From Scleromitrula shiraiana (lineage: Eukaryota; Ascomycota; Leotiomycetes; Helotiales; Sclerotiniaceae): 64,000 bases of DNA. The translations under genes and the position numbers were made by a program. The DNA lies in assembly GCA_028455995.1 (NCBI GenBank), contig JABELC010000011.1, positions 744,001 through 808,000 on the forward strand, given 5' to 3'. The notes below the pieces were generated by a model. That model saw only the letters and a program-made list of their open reading frames with translations. It had not been told where the DNA came from and made no database searches. This document shows, one piece after another, positions 61,140 through 64,000 of this stretch (positions are counted from its first letter, which is position 1; each line of letters begins with the position of its first letter).

Positions 61140-61173
61140 TATAGTATGGTATAGTATAGTATAGTATAGTATT
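61140..61173 (+). repeat. (TATAG)n pentanucleotide repeat
   Basis: Consecutive TATAG units with one TATGG variant, read directly. Confidence 0.9.
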
Positions 61174-61440
61174 CACCAAGCTCATAACTTGTCAAGTTTG
61201 GTCCCCTTCTCAACCGACCCATGGATGGATGGTCTCTATGAGATGGATCTAAGGATAAGATGAGGATTCTAGAATGGATCTTATCTAGATCTAGACTGGT
61301 GAAGAAATACTCTCAACATAATTTTTGTAATTCAAAGTTCAAATAATGTTCTTTTCTTTTTATTCTTTTTACACGATGATTGCATAAAATTGTTCGTTCG
61401 TCTAGTAAGAGTTTCCCTTTTTCCCTTTATAAGACTTATA

Positions 61441-61446
61441 TTATTA

Positions 61447-61501
<55 letters not shown>
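61441..61501 (+). repeat. (TTA)n trinucleotide repeat
   Basis: About twenty TTA/ATT units with one interruption near 61450. It yields spurious poly-Ile and poly-Tyr frames on both strands. Confidence 0.95.
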
Positions 61502-61505
<4 letters not shown>

Positions 61506-61960
61506 TGGCCTCATTTTCAAAGTTCATTATATGATATTTACAGGGATTATGAGGTTGAGACGGGAAGCCCGCACCACACCCACGCATGGGCATTGGCATG
61601 TCTTGGTGGGGTTAAAAAAGCTCTCATATTCTAATAAGATGTGACTCTTAAACTTTCATTTTTCTATCAAAACACTTCTCTTCCAATCCATCTCAAAATT
61701 CAGGTCAGTAGTATTTTTAAATCGTTTTCTTCAATCATTCACAACATTTCCGAAGTAAGACTTCACTTATCTCATCTATTCCATCAGAACTAGGTGAGAA
61801 AGAGATAAGTTGAAGCTCCGATTTCGTGTGCTACAAACCCCACCATAATCGTGCTTTTAGCAATATTTTCATTCTCCTACTCCGCCATTTACATAAAAGA
61901 TTGCATTGTCAACTAACGAAAACTTTTATAGAACATCACAACATAATTGAAAAGGATTAG

Positions 61961-62041
61961 GTATGCAGAAACTGTTTCATCTCATTTGTATAAAATCGGC
62001 GATTTGTTGTTTGGAATGCTAACATAGATCAACTTCTACAG
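61961..62041 (+). promoter_or_regulatory. Probable 5' UTR intron of enolase
   Basis: A donor-like GTATGC at 61961, a branch-site GCTAAC at 62018-62023 and an acceptor CTACAG ending at 62041 define an 81-nt intron. It ends five bases before the enolase ATG. The distances match the coding introns in this window. It is inferred, not shown by a transcript. Confidence 0.5.
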
Positions 62042-62046
62042 TCAAA

Positions 62047-63588
62047 ATGGCCATTACCAAGATTCACGCCCGTTCCGTCTACGACTCTCGTGGAAACCCA
62101 ACCGTTGAGGTTGATGTTGTCACTGAGACCGGTCTCCACCGTGCCATCGTCCCATCTGGTGCCTCTACTGGTACGTACAATCGATCCATATATTTAAGAA
62201 TGCAAGGCTGATTGAAGTTGAATATTAGGTCAACACGAGGCTGTTGAGCTCCGTGATGGAGACAAGGACAAGTGGGCTGGAAAGGGTGTCACCAAGGCTG
62301 TTGCCAATGTCAACGACATCATCGGCCCAGCTCTTATCAAGGAGAACATTGATGTCAAGGATCAATCAAAGGTTGATGAGTTCTTGAACAGCCTCGATGG
62401 AACCCCAAACAAGGGAAAGTTGGGTGCCAACGCCATTCTTGGTGTCAGTTTGGCTGTTGCCAAGGCTGCCGCTGCTGAGAAGGTAAGATCATTTCTACAC
62501 AATATGAAATATGTAACGCATATCTAAACTATACTCGTCCAGGGTATTCCACTTTACGCTCACGTTTCCGACCTTGCCGGTACCAAGAAGCCATATGTTC
62601 TCCCAGTTCCATTCATGAACGTCTTGAACGGAGGGTAAGCAATTCAACGATTTGAAACAATGGAATAGAAACTAATCATTTGCAGATCCCACGCTGGTGG
62701 ACGTTTGGCCTTCCAAGAATTCATGATTGTGCCTTCGTAAGTGATTTCTTCAAATCTCATCGTGCATTGGACTATGCATTAACAATCAATAGCGCTGCTC
62801 CTTCTTTCTCTGAGGCTCTCAGACACGGTGCTGAGGTTTACCAAAAGCTTAAGTCTCTTGCCAAGAAGAAGTATGGTCAATCCGCTGGTAACGTCGGTGA
62901 CGAGGGTGGTGTTGCACCAGATATTCAAACTGCTGAGGAGGCACTCGAGCTCATCACCGAGGCTATCGAGGCTGCCGGTTACACCGGAAAGATGAACATC
63001 GCTATGGATGTTGCTTCAAGCGAATTCTACAAGGAGGATGCTAAGAAGTACGATTTGGACTTCAAGAACCCAGACAGTGACCCAACCAAATGGATCACCT
63101 ATGCTGAGCTCGCCGATCAATACAAGACTCTTGCCAAGAAGTACCCAATCGTCAGTATTGAGGATCCTTTCGCCGAAGACGACTGGGAGGCATGGAGCTA
63201 CTTCTACAAGACTTCCGACTTCCAAATTGTCGGTGATGACTTGACTGTCACCAACCCAATCAGAATCAAGAAGGCTATTGAACTCAAGTCTTGCAATGCT
63301 CTCCTCTTGAAGGTCAACCAAATCGGTACTCTCACTGAGTCTATCCAAGCCGCCAAGGACTCTTTCGCTGCTGGATGGGGTGTCATGGTTTCTCACCGTT
63401 CCGGAGAGACCGAAGATGTCACCATCGCTGATATCGTTGTTGGTCTCCGTGCTGGTCAAATTAAGACTGGTGCCCCAGCTAGATCCGAACGTCTTGCCAA
63501 GTTGAACCAGATCTTGAGAATTGAGGAGGAGCTCGGTGACAAGGCCATCTATGCTGGAGAGAGCTTCAGAACTTCCGTTAACTTGTAA
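62047..63588 (+). CDS. ENO1: Enolase
   Basis: Five exons, 62047-62170, 62229-62482, 62543-62634, 62686-62736 and 62793-63588, encode 438 residues. All hallmark motifs are present: ARSVYDSRGNPTVEV, GASTGQHEAVELRDGD, GSHAGGRLAFQEFMIVP, GDEGGVAP with the catalytic Glu, metal ligands in SIEDPFAEDDW and VGDDLTVTNP, LLLKVNQIGT with the catalytic Lys, and VSHRSGETED. The enzyme converts 2-phosphoglycerate to phosphoenolpyruvate in cytosolic glycolysis. Codon use is strongly biased to C-ending and GGT/GCT codons (ATC, AAG, GTC), unlike neighbouring genes, which fits very high expression. Early introns crowd the 5' end, typical of fungal glycolytic genes. The start context TCAAAATGGCC is strong. Confidence 0.98.
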
Positions 63589-64000
63589 GTACCTAGGTAG
63601 AGTTAGGGCGGTCGATAAAAGTTTAGCTCGGTAATTGATTTATGCGGGTTGGAGGATGCCATAGCTTAAGGCTAATGATGAATGAAAGTACAAAATGAAC
63701 CAAGAACACTCTTGAACATTTATATGTGACTGGTAAACATAAGTAAAATGTAGTCTTACTTGTAATTGTTGGTGATGTTGTGTGTTCAACCATCTAAATT
63801 AGGCCGTGTTAGGCTAATAATAGTCAGGCACTAACTCACTGGACTCGACCTGACTCATTATCAAACTCACACGTAAAGTCGGGCAGCCCACTCCGATCGG
63901 AATTATTTATTTATTAAAATCCCACTTCCTTGTCGATTGCGGGCGCAAACCTAACAATACTTCAAAACTTCCAACAATCCCCTCAGTCATATAAAGAGAT
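63589..64000. other. 3' flank of enolase
   Basis: AT-rich 3' UTR followed by about 200 bp that may be the promoter of a gene beyond the window. No coding exon recognised. Confidence 0.5.

Larger units (their letters stand above)
60326..62046. other. Divergent intergenic region RPT4/enolase
   Basis: About 1.7 kb between divergent starts. It contains a TATAG repeat (61140-61173), a long TTA repeat (61441-61501) and the enolase promoter, including a TATAAAAT word at 61989 that lies inside a probable leader intron. No gene seen. Confidence 0.6.

Noticed and set aside
61332..61644. Poly-Ile and poly-Tyr reading frames
   Set aside because: They are direct translations of the TTA microsatellite.

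Overview
The window is nuclear DNA of a filamentous ascomycete. Genes stand alone on both strands. Introns are short, mostly 45-110 nt, with GTRAGT-like donors and YAG acceptors. Intergenic DNA is AT-rich and full of microsatellites. The products are typical of Pezizomycotina: single-FHA Chk2-type kinase, NatB Mdm20 subunit, Mdm31, Ilm1, secreted M20 peptidase, fungal histidine acid phosphatase. Protein style suggests a leotiomycete of the Botrytis/Sclerotinia kind, but that is inference from memory and not proven by the sequence. I reconstructed gene models by hand, joining exons so that frame, splice sites and family motifs agree. No virus, transposon ORF, rRNA, tRNA or CRISPR was recognised.

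Layout. 1.4-15.3 kb is accessory metabolism: a dienelactone-hydrolase-family protein, a membrane-anchored histidine acid phosphatase/phytase-like enzyme, two zinc alcohol dehydrogenases (5 and 10 exons), a 525-residue protein of unknown function, and an FMN-dependent 2-hydroxyacid oxidase. 15.6-18 kb carries two related BTB proteins. 19.0-20.2 kb is a secreted M20 metallopeptidase. 21-29.2 kb holds conserved genes: CDC43 (GGTase-I beta), ILM1, MDM20/NAA25, and a four-exon COX23 that is easy to miss because every exon is 108 nt or shorter. 29.2-32 kb has no confident gene but contains coding-like debris. 32-41.3 kb has a 2OG-Fe(II) oxygenase-like protein, a RING protein with a long acidic tail, and a CAMK-type kinase. 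43.5-47.1 kb has the divergent pair PNO1/MDM31. 47.9-50.2 kb is a Chk2/PRD-4-type checkpoint kinase. 51.4-53.7 kb has the divergent pair HCNGP-like/PRE4. 54.6-57 kb is GFA1, 59-60.3 kb RPT4, 62-63.6 kb enolase.

How they fit together. Most right-hand genes are core functions without operon-like logic: proteasome (PRE4, RPT4), 40S assembly (PNO1), cell-wall precursor supply (GFA1), glycolysis (enolase), checkpoint (Chk2), and mitochondrial upkeep (COX23, MDM31, ILM1). Three close divergent pairs (CDC43/ILM1, PNO1/MDM31, HCNGP/PRE4) probably share promoters. The left-hand oxidoreductase/hydrolase genes look like a loose metabolic neighbourhood; no core biosynthetic enzyme is present, so I do not call a secondary-metabolite cluster. 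I found no clearly novel system. The points most worth checking are the BTB pair with a shared C-terminal signature and an N-terminal stop, the coding-like debris at 30-31.4 kb, the intron splitting the catalytic-cysteine codon of GFA1, and the uORF whose stop overlaps the MDM31 start.
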